Shown in pieces: positions 36,310-44,818 of a stretch of DNA of 64,000 bases (its first letter is position 1; each line of letters opens with the position of its first letter). Position numbers and translations under genes: made by a program. The notes below the pieces were generated by a model, which saw nothing but the letters and a program-made list of their open reading frames with translations, did not search any database and was not told where the DNA came from. The DNA is taken from positions 1 to 64,000 of the forward strand of contig CAVXVE010000069.1 in NCBI GenBank assembly GCA_963764955.1. Reading direction: 5' to 3'. Origin of the DNA: Roseiarcus sp963764955 (GTDB taxonomy: Bacteria > Pseudomonadota > Alphaproteobacteria > Rhizobiales > Beijerinckiaceae).

Positions 36310-36337
36310 AAATTCCAGAGTTTGACAACCGGAATTT
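36310..36337. promoter_or_regulatory. Inverted repeat in divergent promoter region (candidate operator)
   Basis: AAATTCC, 14 bases, then GGAATTT: perfect 7-bp arms. A TTGACA lies inside the loop (36322-36327). It sits in the 210-bp gap between the leftward isomerase/MocA/CUT2 operon and the rightward SDR operon that ends with an RpiR regulator, so RpiR is a candidate binder. The rest of the gap is AT-rich. Confidence 0.45.
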
Positions 36338-36385
36338 CTGATCCAAAACTGCGCGAATAAGAGAACCTTTCGGGGAGGACGCCGG

Positions 36386-37156
36386 ATGAACGGGCGGGTG
36401 GTCGTGGTCACCGGGTCGACCCAGGGCGTCGGCTTGGCCATCGCCCTGGCGGTCGCCCGCGCCGGCGCCGAAGGCGTCGTGGTGACGGGACGGGATGGGG
36501 CCAAAGGCGCGGCCGCAGCGGCGGAGGTCGAGCGAAGCGGGCCGCCCGCACTGTTCATCGCTGCGGATCTCGAGGACGCCCGCGCGCCGGACATGATCTT
36601 CGACGCCGCGCTCGAGCGGTTCGGCCATGTCGACGCACTCGTCAATTCAGCCGCTCTCACCGATAGGGGATCGCTCGCCGAGGCGGACGTCAAATTCTGG
36701 GACCGGCTGTTCGCGGTCAACGCGCGCGCGCCGTTCTTTCTCATGCAGCGGCTCGTCAACCACCTGCGGGAGCGCGGTGCGCCCGGCTCGATCGTCAACA
36801 TCCTGTCGGTCCATGCCCGTGGCGGAGCTCCGGAACTCGCGGTCTACGCCTCTACGAAGTCGGCCTTGGCTGGGCTGACCAAGAACGCGGCGCACGCCCA
36901 TCGTTTCGACCGCATCCGAGTGAATGGCGTCATTCTCGGCTGGGTCGATACCCCGGCCGAGCGGCATATGCAGGCGGTCACGCTCGGCAAAGGCGACGGC
37001 TGGCTCGCTGACGTCGCCGCAACCATGCCGTTCAAGCGCCTCATGACCCCGGATGACGTCGCGCGGCTTGCGCTGTTTCTTCTCTCCGACGCTTCGGAGC
37101 CGATGACCGGCGCGCTGATCGACTATGCGCAGAACGTCTTTGGCGGACTGGGCTGA
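36386..37156 (+). CDS. Short-chain dehydrogenase/reductase
   Basis: 256 residues, ATG 36386 with GGGGAGGA upstream. RVVVVTGSTQGVGLAIALAV, ALVNSAALTDRGSLAE, SIVNILSVHARGG (Ser), LAVYASTKSALAGLTKNAA (YxxxK), NGVILGWVDTP. NAD(P)-dependent oxidoreductase. First gene of a rightward set with a polyol dehydrogenase 11 bp downstream; an intact frame in contrast to the SDRs of the first half of the island. Confidence 0.9.
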   Translation: MNGRVVVVTGSTQGVGLAIALAVARAGAEGVVVTGRDGAKGAAAAAEVERSGPPALFIAADLEDARAPDMIFDAALERFGHVDALVNSAALTDRGSLAEADVKFWDRLFAVNARAPFFLMQRLVNHLRERGAPGSIVNILSVHARGGAPELAVYASTKSALAGLTKNAAHAHRFDRIRVNGVILGWVDTPAERHMQAVTLGKGDGWLADVAATMPFKRLMTPDDVARLALFLLSDASEPMTGALIDYAQNVFGGLG

Positions 37157-37167
37157 GGCCCGCGGCG

Positions 37168-38652
37168 ATGAGGCGCCTCGATCGCAGCCTGTTGCCGGAA
37201 CTGCCGCCGTCGGTGCGCCAGCCGCGCTACGATCGCGAGAGCCTGGAGATCGGCATCGCGCATATCGGCGTCGGCGCTTTCCATCGCTGTCACCAGGCCG
37301 AATTCATCGACGACATGCTCGAGGCCAGATTCGGGCGATGGGGCGTCTTGGGCGTGAACCTCGCGGCGCCCAGCCTGGCTGGTCTCCTCGCCCCGCAGCA
37401 GTGTCTCTATTCGCGCACGCTTCGTCAGGACGAGCGCTCCGGGACCCGCATCATTGGCGCGCTGCGCCAGGTCATCGACGTCAATGACAAGGCGAGCGCC
37501 GAGGCGGCGGTCGCGGCGCTCGGAGGTTCTCAGATTTCCGTGGTGACGATGACCGTCACCGAAAAAGGCTATTGCCTGACGCCGTCGACCGGCGCGCTCG
37601 ATTTCGACAACCCTGCGCTCCGTGCGGACCTCGAGGGCGGCTTTCCGCCGCGCACGCTCCTTGGCCTGCTCGCGCTCGCGCTCGAACGGCGGCGGCGGAT
37701 GGGCGGCAAGCCGCTGACGATCATCAGCTGCGACAACATTCCGTCCAACGGCGCGCGGCTCGGCGCGGCGATGCTCGAGTTCGCAGCATTGCGCTCGGCG
37801 GAGCTGACCCGGTGGATAACGGACCGCGTCATCTTTCCATCCACGATGGTCGACCGGATCGTGCCTGCGACGACGCCGGACGAGATCGATGAGATCGCGA
37901 GCGCGCTCGGCGTGCGCGATCCCGCCGCGGTCGTCGGCGAGCCGTTCCGGCAATGGGTCATCGAGGATAAGTTCGCCGGCGAGCGGCCGCCTCTGGATCT
38001 CGCAGGGGCCGAGTTCGTCGCCGATGCGAAGCCCTATGAGCAGATCAAGATGCGTGTCCTCAACGCCGCGCAGTCGACGCTGGCGCATCAGGGCGCGCTG
38101 GTCGGCCACGCGTTCACCTATCAGGCCGCCGCCGATCCGACGCTGGCAGCGCTTACGCGCAGGATGCTCGAGCGCGAAACATCGACCACGCTGCCTAAGG
38201 TCGTCGGAATGGAGGTTGCGCCATACATCGATCAGTCGATGGCGCGCATCCGCAACGGCGCCATTCGCCACCGGTGCCATCAGATCGGAACGGACGGGTC
38301 GCAGAAGATCGTCCAGCGGCTCATCGATCCTTTGCGCGAGCGTCTCGCGGCCGGCCGGCCCGCCGGATTGCTTGCGCTCTCTGTCGCGAGCTGGATCGCC
38401 TACGGCCTGAGCGGCGCGCGTCGCTTCGGCGCGCGCTGGACGCCGTCCGACCCCTATGCGGAGACCGTGATCGCGATCGGCGAAAAGAGCTCCGACTGGC
38501 CCGAGCTGGCCAAAGCCGTTCTCGCCATCGCTCCCATTTTCGGCACGGACATGGCGCGCCCTCAGCTCATCGAACCGATCGCGCGCCACTTGCGCGGCCT
38601 GCTTGACGGCGACGCCGGCGGCTACCTCAAGGAGCGCCTCAGCGATGAATAG
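37168..38652 (+). CDS. Mannitol dehydrogenase family protein (long-chain polyol/hexuronate type)
   Basis: 494 residues. IAHIGVGAFHRCHQAEFIDD is the family's N-terminal Rossmann signature; CDNIPSNG holds the conserved Asn; KMRVLNAAQSTLAHQG is the catalytic stretch with Lys294 and Asn299. The His that follows in characterised mannitol dehydrogenases (KxxxxNxxH) is Gln302 here. Family members oxidise mannitol, arabinitol, sorbitol or reduce fructuronate/tagaturonate with NAD(P). The stop overlaps the RpiR gene start by 8 bp. Confidence 0.85.
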   Translation: MRRLDRSLLPELPPSVRQPRYDRESLEIGIAHIGVGAFHRCHQAEFIDDMLEARFGRWGVLGVNLAAPSLAGLLAPQQCLYSRTLRQDERSGTRIIGALRQVIDVNDKASAEAAVAALGGSQISVVTMTVTEKGYCLTPSTGALDFDNPALRADLEGGFPPRTLLGLLALALERRRRMGGKPLTIISCDNIPSNGARLGAAMLEFAALRSAELTRWITDRVIFPSTMVDRIVPATTPDEIDEIASALGVRDPAAVVGEPFRQWVIEDKFAGERPPLDLAGAEFVADAKPYEQIKMRVLNAAQSTLAHQGALVGHAFTYQAAADPTLAALTRRMLERETSTTLPKVVGMEVAPYIDQSMARIRNGAIRHRCHQIGTDGSQKIVQRLIDPLRERLAAGRPAGLLALSVASWIAYGLSGARRFGARWTPSDPYAETVIAIGEKSSDWPELAKAVLAIAPIFGTDMARPQLIEPIARHLRGLLDGDAGGYLKERLSDE

Positions 38653-39604
38653 AGGCAGGTCCGTCGAACGGAACGATCGCTCCGACGCAGTCGCGGACGC
38701 CGGCGTCGGCGCCGCGCTCGGCTACTCGCGGCCCGGCTCTTACGAGGAGCTCCGGGCGGTCCTATCCTCCGGGACCGCGCGGCTGCCCAAGAAGCTTCGC
38801 CAGGTCGCGATCCATCTCTGGCAGCATCCAACCGCGGTGGCGCTCGGCACAGTGACCAGCGTCGCCGGCGAGGCCGGCGTGCAGCCTTCGACTTTGGTGC
38901 GCTTCGCGCAAGCCTTCGGCTATTCTGGCTTTTCCGACCTGCAAGACGTGTTCAAGGCCCATCTTGTCGAGGGGGGACGCGAGGGCCGCGACCAATGGGA
39001 GGAGGCTTCGAGCAGTGAGGCGGCGCGCCTGGTCGATGGCTTCATCCGCTCGTCGGCGACGTCGCTTGCGGGCGTCCGGGATCGGCTCGACCTGGCGCAA
39101 TTCGAAGCCATGAGTCAGACGCTGGCGGCGGCGGATCTCATCTACATCATCGGCTCCAAGCGCGCCTTCTCGCTCGTAAGCTACGTGTCGCTCGCGCTCG
39201 CCAATCTCGGCGTGCGCAATCTTGCGCTCGACAATGTCGGGTCGACCGCCTTCGAACTCCTGCGCTGCGCATCAGCCTCCGACGCAGTCCTCGCCGTCAG
39301 CTTCACGCCCTACAATTCCATCACCCCGGAATTGGCCGCTTCCGCCGCTCAGCGCGGCGTTCCGATCGTATCGATGACCGACAGCGCGTTCAGTCCGTTG
39401 GTTCCGGTTTCGAAGGCCTATATCGAGGTGATCGAAGAGAGCTTTTCCGGGTTCAAGTCGCTTTCGGCGACGCTCGCAGTGGCGATGGCGCTGGTGCTGC
39501 GCGTCGAACAGCGGCGAGCCGAAGCGGCGTCGCCCACGCCGACTCCGCCGGGCCGCGGCGCGTCGGGCCTGGCCCGGGCGCACGAAAAGCTGGAAGACGA
39601 TTGA
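38645..39604 (+). CDS. RpiR/MurR family transcriptional regulator
   Basis: 319 residues from ATG 38645. N-terminal HTH_6 domain at about 30-110 (RLPKKLRQVAIHLWQHP, GEAGVQPSTLVRFAQAFGYS with SGFSDLQDVF) and a SIS sugar-isomerase fold at about 130-280 (ADLIYIIGSKRAFSLVSYVS, LAVSFTPYNSITPELA), which senses phosphosugars. Pro/Ala-rich tail. Likely controls the surrounding catabolic genes; the 36310-36337 inverted repeat is a candidate site. Confidence 0.9.
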   Translation: MNRGRSVERNDRSDAVADAGVGAALGYSRPGSYEELRAVLSSGTARLPKKLRQVAIHLWQHPTAVALGTVTSVAGEAGVQPSTLVRFAQAFGYSGFSDLQDVFKAHLVEGGREGRDQWEEASSSEAARLVDGFIRSSATSLAGVRDRLDLAQFEAMSQTLAAADLIYIIGSKRAFSLVSYVSLALANLGVRNLALDNVGSTAFELLRCASASDAVLAVSFTPYNSITPELAASAAQRGVPIVSMTDSAFSPLVPVSKAYIEVIEESFSGFKSLSATLAVAMALVLRVEQRRAEAASPTPTPPGRGASGLARAHEKLEDD

Positions 39605-39644
39605 TCGGCGCAAGCGCTCCATAATTCTTGGGAGGATTTTTCAG

Positions 39645-40721
39645 ATGCGCAAATGGCGGATCGTCGGCTTGAGCTTCGAGCACATGCACATGGGCGACCT
39701 GCTGCGCGAGGTCCACGAGCATCCGAACGCCGAGATTGTCGGGGTTTGCGACGGCGATGAAGCGAGAATGACGGACGCAATCGCCAACTTCTCCATTTCC
39801 CGCGAGCGCGTCTACGGCGATCTCGGGCGATGCGTGCGAGAGACGCGTCCCGATCTCGCCATCCTCTGTCCGGCGACGGCGCGGCATGCGGATGTGGTCG
39901 AGGAGGTCGCCGCGCTCGGCGTCGACATCCTGCTCGAAAAGCCATTCGCCGCTTCGCTCGCCGACGCCGACCGGATGCTTGCGGCGATCAAAAAGTCGGG
40001 AATTCGCCTCGCCGTCAACTGGCCTTTGCGCTGGTATCCACCGCATGTGACGACCAAGCGGCTGATCGACGAAGGCGCCATCGGCGAGGCGATCGAGGTG
40101 CACTTCTATGACGGCAACCGCGGTCCGCTCTATCACCGCGCCGACAAGGTCGTCGTGTCGGACGAAGAGGTCGAGCGCGAGAAGCCGACATCCTGGTGGT
40201 ACAGCAAGGCCGCCGGCGGGGGCAGCCTGCTCGACTACCTCGGCTATGGCGCGACGCTCGGAACCTGGTTCATGAATGGAGCGGCGCCGATCGAGGTGAC
40301 CGCGATCGTCGATCGGCCCGCGGGGCTCGAGGTCGACGAGCATTCCATCACCATTTGCCGCTACGCCCGGGGCCTGTCGAAACTCGAAACGCGCTGGGGG
40401 ACCTTCACCGATCCCTGGACCACGCAGCCGCAGCCCAAATGCGGTTTTGTCGTCGTCGGCTCGGAGGGCACGATCTCGAGCTATGACTACGAGGCGCATG
40501 TCGGAGTGCAGACCCGCGCAGAGCCGGCCATCCGCCAAATTCTCGTCGACAAATTAAAGCCGCCGTTCCGCAAGCCGGTCGAATATGTGCTCCATTGCAA
40601 GGAGCATGGTCTGCCGTTCGAGGGGCCCCTTGACCCTGCGCTCTGCCGGACCGCTCAGCGCATCGTCGACACTGCGGCGCTCTCGGCCCAGGAGCGGCGC
40701 ACGCTGGCTTTGCTGCCATGA
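39645..40721 (+). CDS. Gfo/Idh/MocA family oxidoreductase
   Basis: 358 residues. RIVGLSFEHMHMGDLLREVH starts the Rossmann fold, unusual in lacking the GxGxxG form and having a His/Met-rich EHMHMGD; DILLEKPFAASLADADRMLA carries the EKP Lys. Then LRWYPPHVTTKRLIDEGAIG and a long central segment with GGGSLLDYLGYGATL. GGGAGG precedes the start. Probably NAD-linked oxidation at a sugar carbon. Overlaps the next gene by 4 bp (ATGA), so the two oxidoreductases may work in sequence. Confidence 0.85.
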   Translation: MRKWRIVGLSFEHMHMGDLLREVHEHPNAEIVGVCDGDEARMTDAIANFSISRERVYGDLGRCVRETRPDLAILCPATARHADVVEEVAALGVDILLEKPFAASLADADRMLAAIKKSGIRLAVNWPLRWYPPHVTTKRLIDEGAIGEAIEVHFYDGNRGPLYHRADKVVVSDEEVEREKPTSWWYSKAAGGGSLLDYLGYGATLGTWFMNGAAPIEVTAIVDRPAGLEVDEHSITICRYARGLSKLETRWGTFTDPWTTQPQPKCGFVVVGSEGTISSYDYEAHVGVQTRAEPAIRQILVDKLKPPFRKPVEYVLHCKEHGLPFEGPLDPALCRTAQRIVDTAALSAQERRTLALLP

Positions 40722-41827
40722 GCAGGACGGAGGCGGGCAAGGCGGCGGAACCGTCGCAGGACGATTATGCTTTGGTCGCCAAGGCAGCGGCGGAGATCGA
40801 AGCGCCGGAGCTTCCCTATCGTCCGCCAATGCCGCGCGACCGCGGCGCTCCCATCGCGCTCGTCGGCGCGGGCGGAATCAGCACGGCGCATCTCGAGGCC
40901 TATGCGCGCTACGGCCTCAACGTCGTCGCCATCTGCTCGCGCGATCTAGAGCGCGCCCGCGCGCGCCGCGACGCCCATTTCCCGAACGCACGCGTCACTG
41001 ACGATTTCGGCACGCTGTTGCGCGACCCAAACATCCGCGTCCTCGACCTCACCGCCCATCCGGACGTCCGCCTCGACCTCATGCGGCGCGCCCTCAACGC
41101 CGGCAAGCACGTGCTGTCGCAGAAACCGTTTGTCGAGAACCTCGCCGACGGGCGCGAACTCGTTGAGCTGGCGGAGCGGCGCGGCCTCAAGCTCGCCGTC
41201 AATCAGAACGGCCGCTGGGCCCCCCATCTCGCCTATATCCGGGAGGCGGTCCGGGCCGGCCTCATCGGCGAGGTCACCGGCGTTCATGTCGAGATTCGCT
41301 GGAACCACGGCTGGATCGCGGGCACGTCCTTCGAAGCCATGGACGATGTCATCTTCTGGGATTTCGGCATTCACTGGTTCGACTTTCTCGCCAGCGTCAT
41401 CGGCGATCGCGCGCGTTCCGTCTATGCGACGACCGCTCGCGCGGCCGGACAGACCGCGCGGCCGGCGCTCCTGGCTCAGGCGCTCATCGTCTTTGACGGC
41501 GGCCAGGCCTCGCTCGTTTTCGACGGCGCGACCCGATATGGCGCGCGGGATTCGACCTCGGTCATCGGCGCGAAGGGCGTCGCCTCCGCGCATGGCCCCG
41601 ATCTCGGCCATCAGGCCGTCGAGCTCTACACCGAAGCTGGCGTTGGCCGGCCTCGTCTCACCGGCGCCTGGTTCAACGACGGCTTCGCCGGCGCGATGGG
41701 CGAACTTTTGTGCGCGGTCGAAGACAGCCGGGAGCCGTTGAACTCGGCGCGCGGCAATCTCGTCTCGCTCAAGCTCTGCCAGGGGGCGCTGCGCTCGGTT
41801 CGGACTGGCGCTCCGGTCGCGGTCTAA
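40718..41827 (+). CDS. Gfo/Idh/MocA family oxidoreductase
   Basis: 369 residues. A 45-residue N-terminal extension precedes the Rossmann start PIALVGAGGISTAHLEAYAR; KHVLSQKPFVENLADGRELV has QKP at the catalytic Lys; NQNGRWAPHLAYIREAVRAG, then FWDFGIHWFDFLASVIGD with the His near the active site. Coupled to the preceding oxidoreductase, with which it shares architecture but only low similarity. Last gene of the rightward island operon. Confidence 0.85.
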   Translation: MSRTEAGKAAEPSQDDYALVAKAAAEIEAPELPYRPPMPRDRGAPIALVGAGGISTAHLEAYARYGLNVVAICSRDLERARARRDAHFPNARVTDDFGTLLRDPNIRVLDLTAHPDVRLDLMRRALNAGKHVLSQKPFVENLADGRELVELAERRGLKLAVNQNGRWAPHLAYIREAVRAGLIGEVTGVHVEIRWNHGWIAGTSFEAMDDVIFWDFGIHWFDFLASVIGDRARSVYATTARAAGQTARPALLAQALIVFDGGQASLVFDGATRYGARDSTSVIGAKGVASAHGPDLGHQAVELYTEAGVGRPRLTGAWFNDGFAGAMGELLCAVEDSREPLNSARGNLVSLKLCQGALRSVRTGAPVAV

Positions 41828-41892
41828 GCCTCGCGAGGCGAGCAGGCCATCGCCGTCGCCTCGTGATAAACTCGTGAGCGGGAGAAACCGCG

Positions 41893-43482
41893 ATGGCCAA
41901 GGCATCTGATCAGACCTCGGGAGAGGCGCTGCGTCCGCTCAAGCTCGACCCTGAGCGCGCCAAGCGCGCCGACCGGGCGCCCTATGCGATCGTCGACATC
42001 GGCTCGAACTCGATCCGGCTGCTGGTCTATGACCAGCTCGGCCGGGCGCCGATGCCGCGTTTCAACGAAAAATCGCTCGCCCGGCTCGCCGAAGGGCTGG
42101 CCGAGAGCGGCGCGATCGGGCCTGACCACTTTCGCCGCGCCGTCGAGGCCGTACGGCGCTTTCGCGCCATCGCCGACGCCATGGGGGTCGCCCGGATCGA
42201 CGCCGTGGCGACGGAGGCCATGCGCCGGGCGTCGAACGGAGTGAAGCTTGCGCAGGCGATCGAGGCCGAGTCCGGGCTCAAGGTCCGCATCCTCAGCGGC
42301 GCTGAGGAAGCGCGGTTTTCTACGCTCGGCGTCATTTCCGGCTTCTTCCGGCCAGTCGGGTCGGTCGGCGACATGGGCGGGGGTAGCCTCGAAGTCGCCG
42401 AAGCGATCGACGACCGTGTCGGGGATCGCTGGGTCAGCCTGCCGCTCGGCGCCCTGCCTGTCGAAGCCATGCTGTCGGAGAGCGTCTCGGCGGCAAAGCG
42501 GCAGATCGACGAAATTCTGCGCTCGCGCCTGCCGCTCGCGCTGGCGAGGCCGGTGTTCTATGCGGTTGGCGGCGGCTGGCGAGCGCTGGCGAAAGCGCAC
42601 ATGGATGCGGTCGGCGCGCCGGTCAAAGTCGTGCACGGCTACACCCTTGCCGAGGCCGACGCGCGAAAATTCGCGCGGGCGGTGTCGCGGCTCTCGGCGG
42701 CGAAACTGGCGGCGAGGCCGGGCGTGGCGGAACGCCGGGCGCGCACATTGCCGGCGGCGGCGCTCGTGCTCGATCGCCTGCTGAAGCACCTGAAGCCCGA
42801 ACGCGTCGTTTTTTCCGCGCTGGGCTTGCGGGAGGGTTTTCTCTACGCGCAGTTGAGCCAAGAGGAGCAGTATCTCGATCCGCTGATCGAGGGCGCGCAG
42901 CTGATCGGCCTGCCGCTTGCGCGCGTGCCCGAATTTGCGCGCGAACTCGCTTCCTGGACCGAGAGCCTTTTTCCCGGCGAAGCCGCCGCCGAGAAGAGGC
43001 TGCGCGTCGCAGTCTGCGCCTTGTCCGATATCGCCTGGAGAGACGCGGCCGACCTGCGGGCCGAAGAGAGCTTTAGACGGCTCATCGAATTTCCCTTCAT
43101 CGGCGTCACGCACCCTGAGCGCGTGTTTGTCGCCGCCGCCATTCACGCCCGCTATGTCGGCCGGCCTGACGCGCCCTGGCTGAGCCCAGCGATCAAGCTG
43201 CTCAAGCCGGCTGAACGTCGCCGGGCGCAGATTCTCGGCCGCGCGATTCTGCTTGCCTACCGTTTTTCCGGCGGCGTTCCGGCCGTGCTGGAAAGCGCGC
43301 GCTTGCGCATCGAGCCCGATCGCGTTCGGCTCGAAGTCGCCGCGGCGGCCCGCGCGCCCGACAGCGAAGTGGTGACCGACCGACTGAAGCTGCTCGCCAG
43401 CGCCATCGGCGTGAAGCTGAGCGAGGTCGTCGATATCGACGCGGCGGCGGAGCAGGCTGGCGCCGGGGAATCTCGACGCTGA
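41893..43482 (+). CDS. ppx: Exopolyphosphatase (Ppx/GppA family)
   Basis: 529 residues. The ASKHA fold is shown by YAIVDIGSNSIRLLVYD near the N-terminus and VGDMGGGSLEVAEAI; SGAEEARFSTLGVISGF carries the catalytic-Glu region. A C-terminal HD-like helical domain follows. Hydrolyses terminal phosphates of polyphosphate and/or pppGpp. Sits 66 bp after the sugar operon, alone on this strand; starts ATG 41893 after GGGAGAAACCGCG. Confidence 0.9.
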   Translation: MAKASDQTSGEALRPLKLDPERAKRADRAPYAIVDIGSNSIRLLVYDQLGRAPMPRFNEKSLARLAEGLAESGAIGPDHFRRAVEAVRRFRAIADAMGVARIDAVATEAMRRASNGVKLAQAIEAESGLKVRILSGAEEARFSTLGVISGFFRPVGSVGDMGGGSLEVAEAIDDRVGDRWVSLPLGALPVEAMLSESVSAAKRQIDEILRSRLPLALARPVFYAVGGGWRALAKAHMDAVGAPVKVVHGYTLAEADARKFARAVSRLSAAKLAARPGVAERRARTLPAAALVLDRLLKHLKPERVVFSALGLREGFLYAQLSQEEQYLDPLIEGAQLIGLPLARVPEFARELASWTESLFPGEAAAEKRLRVAVCALSDIAWRDAADLRAEESFRRLIEFPFIGVTHPERVFVAAAIHARYVGRPDAPWLSPAIKLLKPAERRRAQILGRAILLAYRFSGGVPAVLESARLRIEPDRVRLEVAAAARAPDSEVVTDRLKLLASAIGVKLSEVVDIDAAAEQAGAGESRR

Positions 43483-43525
43483 TAAGACTTCCCCGTCGGC
43501 GAGCCGCAAATTCTATCGGGAGAAA

Positions 43526-44170
43526 TTAAGGGCTTATCGGAAGCGCGATTTCGAAGCGAATCCCCAGCGGATCGCTTTGCCATTCATGCTCGCCGCCCAC
43601 GCCCTTGCTGAGCAGGCGGATGAAGTTCATCCCCATGTGACCCGCCTCGTTGACGTCGAACCCCTCGGGAAACCCCACCCCGTCATCCTCGTATACGATC
43701 GTGAGGACGCCATTTTCGTCAGGGTGACAGGACAGAGTCATCTTGGTCGGCAAGCCCGCCGGATGAGCGTATTTTAGCGAATTGGACATCAGTTCGGCGG
43801 TGATGAGCGCCAGCGGCAAGGCTGTTTTCGCCGGCAGAAGACAATCGTCCGGGCAGTCAAAACAAAATGACGTCGCCGTCGGCGCGAGAGCGCCTCTCAG
43901 GCGGTTACAAATCTCTTCCAAATACGCGCGTAACTGGACTGATCCCGTCGTCGATTCCCCGAGAAGGCGATGAAGCTTTCCGACAGTTTCTATGCGATCA
44001 GCGATCTCCAGAAGAAACGTCTGCGGATCTGAGACGTCTTCTCTCCGCGCCCGCTGACGAACAAGAGCGCTGATCATCTGTAGACTGTTCGCGATCCGAT
44101 GCTCGGCTTCTTCCCGGTAGGGGTGTGGACGATCAACAGGGGATATATTTGCTTTACTTAGGGTTAGCAT
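43526..44170 (-). CDS. Sensorless histidine kinase (HisKA_2/HWE-like)
   Basis: 214 residues. HisKA_2 helix with phospho-acceptor His24 (REEAEHRIANSLQMISALV) and a HATPase_c domain: N-box LITAELMSNSLKYAHP (Asn130), VYEDDGVGFPEGF, and GHMGMNFIRLLSKGVGGEHE. There is no PAS, GAF or membrane segment ahead of the His, so it must receive its signal from a partner protein. Kinases of this class feed response regulators including PhyR of the general stress response in alphaproteobacteria. No regulator gene adjoins it. Confidence 0.85.
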   Translation of the reverse strand: MLTLSKANISPVDRPHPYREEAEHRIANSLQMISALVRQRARREDVSDPQTFLLEIADRIETVGKLHRLLGESTTGSVQLRAYLEEICNRLRGALAPTATSFCFDCPDDCLLPAKTALPLALITAELMSNSLKYAHPAGLPTKMTLSCHPDENGVLTIVYEDDGVGFPEGFDVNEAGHMGMNFIRLLSKGVGGEHEWQSDPLGIRFEIALPISP

Positions 44171-44353
44171 TGCAAAAGCCTCTGTTCGTTCTTAGGGCAT
44201 AACTGAATCTATATCAAGCAATATTTTATTATCAACATACGTAGAACACGGAACTGCGTCAGTATGCATCGGATATACAATAGACTATTTCCTCTACATC
44301 TACTCATGTTACGCACTTGACAAAAGATCGCAATTATGAGTAAGTGACCCAAT
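44171..44353. other. AT-rich divergent intergenic region
   Basis: 183 bp, markedly more AT-rich than its surroundings (ATATCAAGCAATATTTTATT, TCGGATATACAATAGAC). Divergent promoters for the kinase and the ribbon-helix-helix gene should lie here; no ORF. Base composition differs from both neighbours, which suggests foreign origin or a nucleoid-protein target. Confidence 0.5.
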
Positions 44354-44611
44354 GTGAGCAAACGACGGCTTCTTGGAAGGGGGGTATCGATGTCGGCGGA
44401 GCCTCGCGGCGAACGTCTTCAGATCATGCTTACGGCAGAGGAGCTTGCCGCTCTCGATCAGTGGCAATTCAGTCGTCACATGCCCAGCCGGGCTGCGGCG
44501 GTTCGCGAGTTGCTGCGCCGGGGGTTAGCGGCGGAAGGCTTTGACGTTTCGGACGGAAAGACAAAGTCCGGCGATTTCGGCGTGATCGTAGACATCAAGA
44601 AGAAAGGCTGA
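44354..44611 (+). CDS. Small ribbon-helix-helix (CopG-like) protein
   Basis: 85 residues if started at GTG 44354, or 73 from ATG 44390. RLQIMLTAEELAALDQWQFS and MPSRAAAVRELLRRGLAAEG fit a beta strand-helix-helix CopG/Arc pattern (basic strand, then SRAAAVRELL). Ends in IVDIKKKG. It probably binds DNA as a dimer; no toxin gene neighbours it. The following gap 44612-44818 holds no gene I can support. Confidence 0.65.
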   Translation: MSKRRLLGRGVSMSAEPRGERLQIMLTAEELAALDQWQFSRHMPSRAAAVRELLRRGLAAEGFDVSDGKTKSGDFGVIVDIKKKG

Positions 44612-44818
44612 AGAGGGCTGCACGGGGCGACAGTTCAGCGCATCCCCTCGGATGCCGCCATTCGGCGCGACGATCCGCCGCGAGTCCTGACATCTCCTCC
44701 GTGAGAGCAGGCTGCGGCTCGCGAAGATCCCAATCCGCGAGGCTCCAGTCCCATCGCCGCGAAACGGCACGGAGCGTGCTAAGATGCGTCCTGCCTGCAG
44801 CCTGGACCGCTTGAGCCC

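Noticed and set aside
37123..38589. 488-codon minus-strand open frame
   Set aside because: Antisense to the polyol dehydrogenase.
41824..43509. 561-codon minus-strand open frame
   Set aside because: Antisense shadow of ppx with no recognisable motif.
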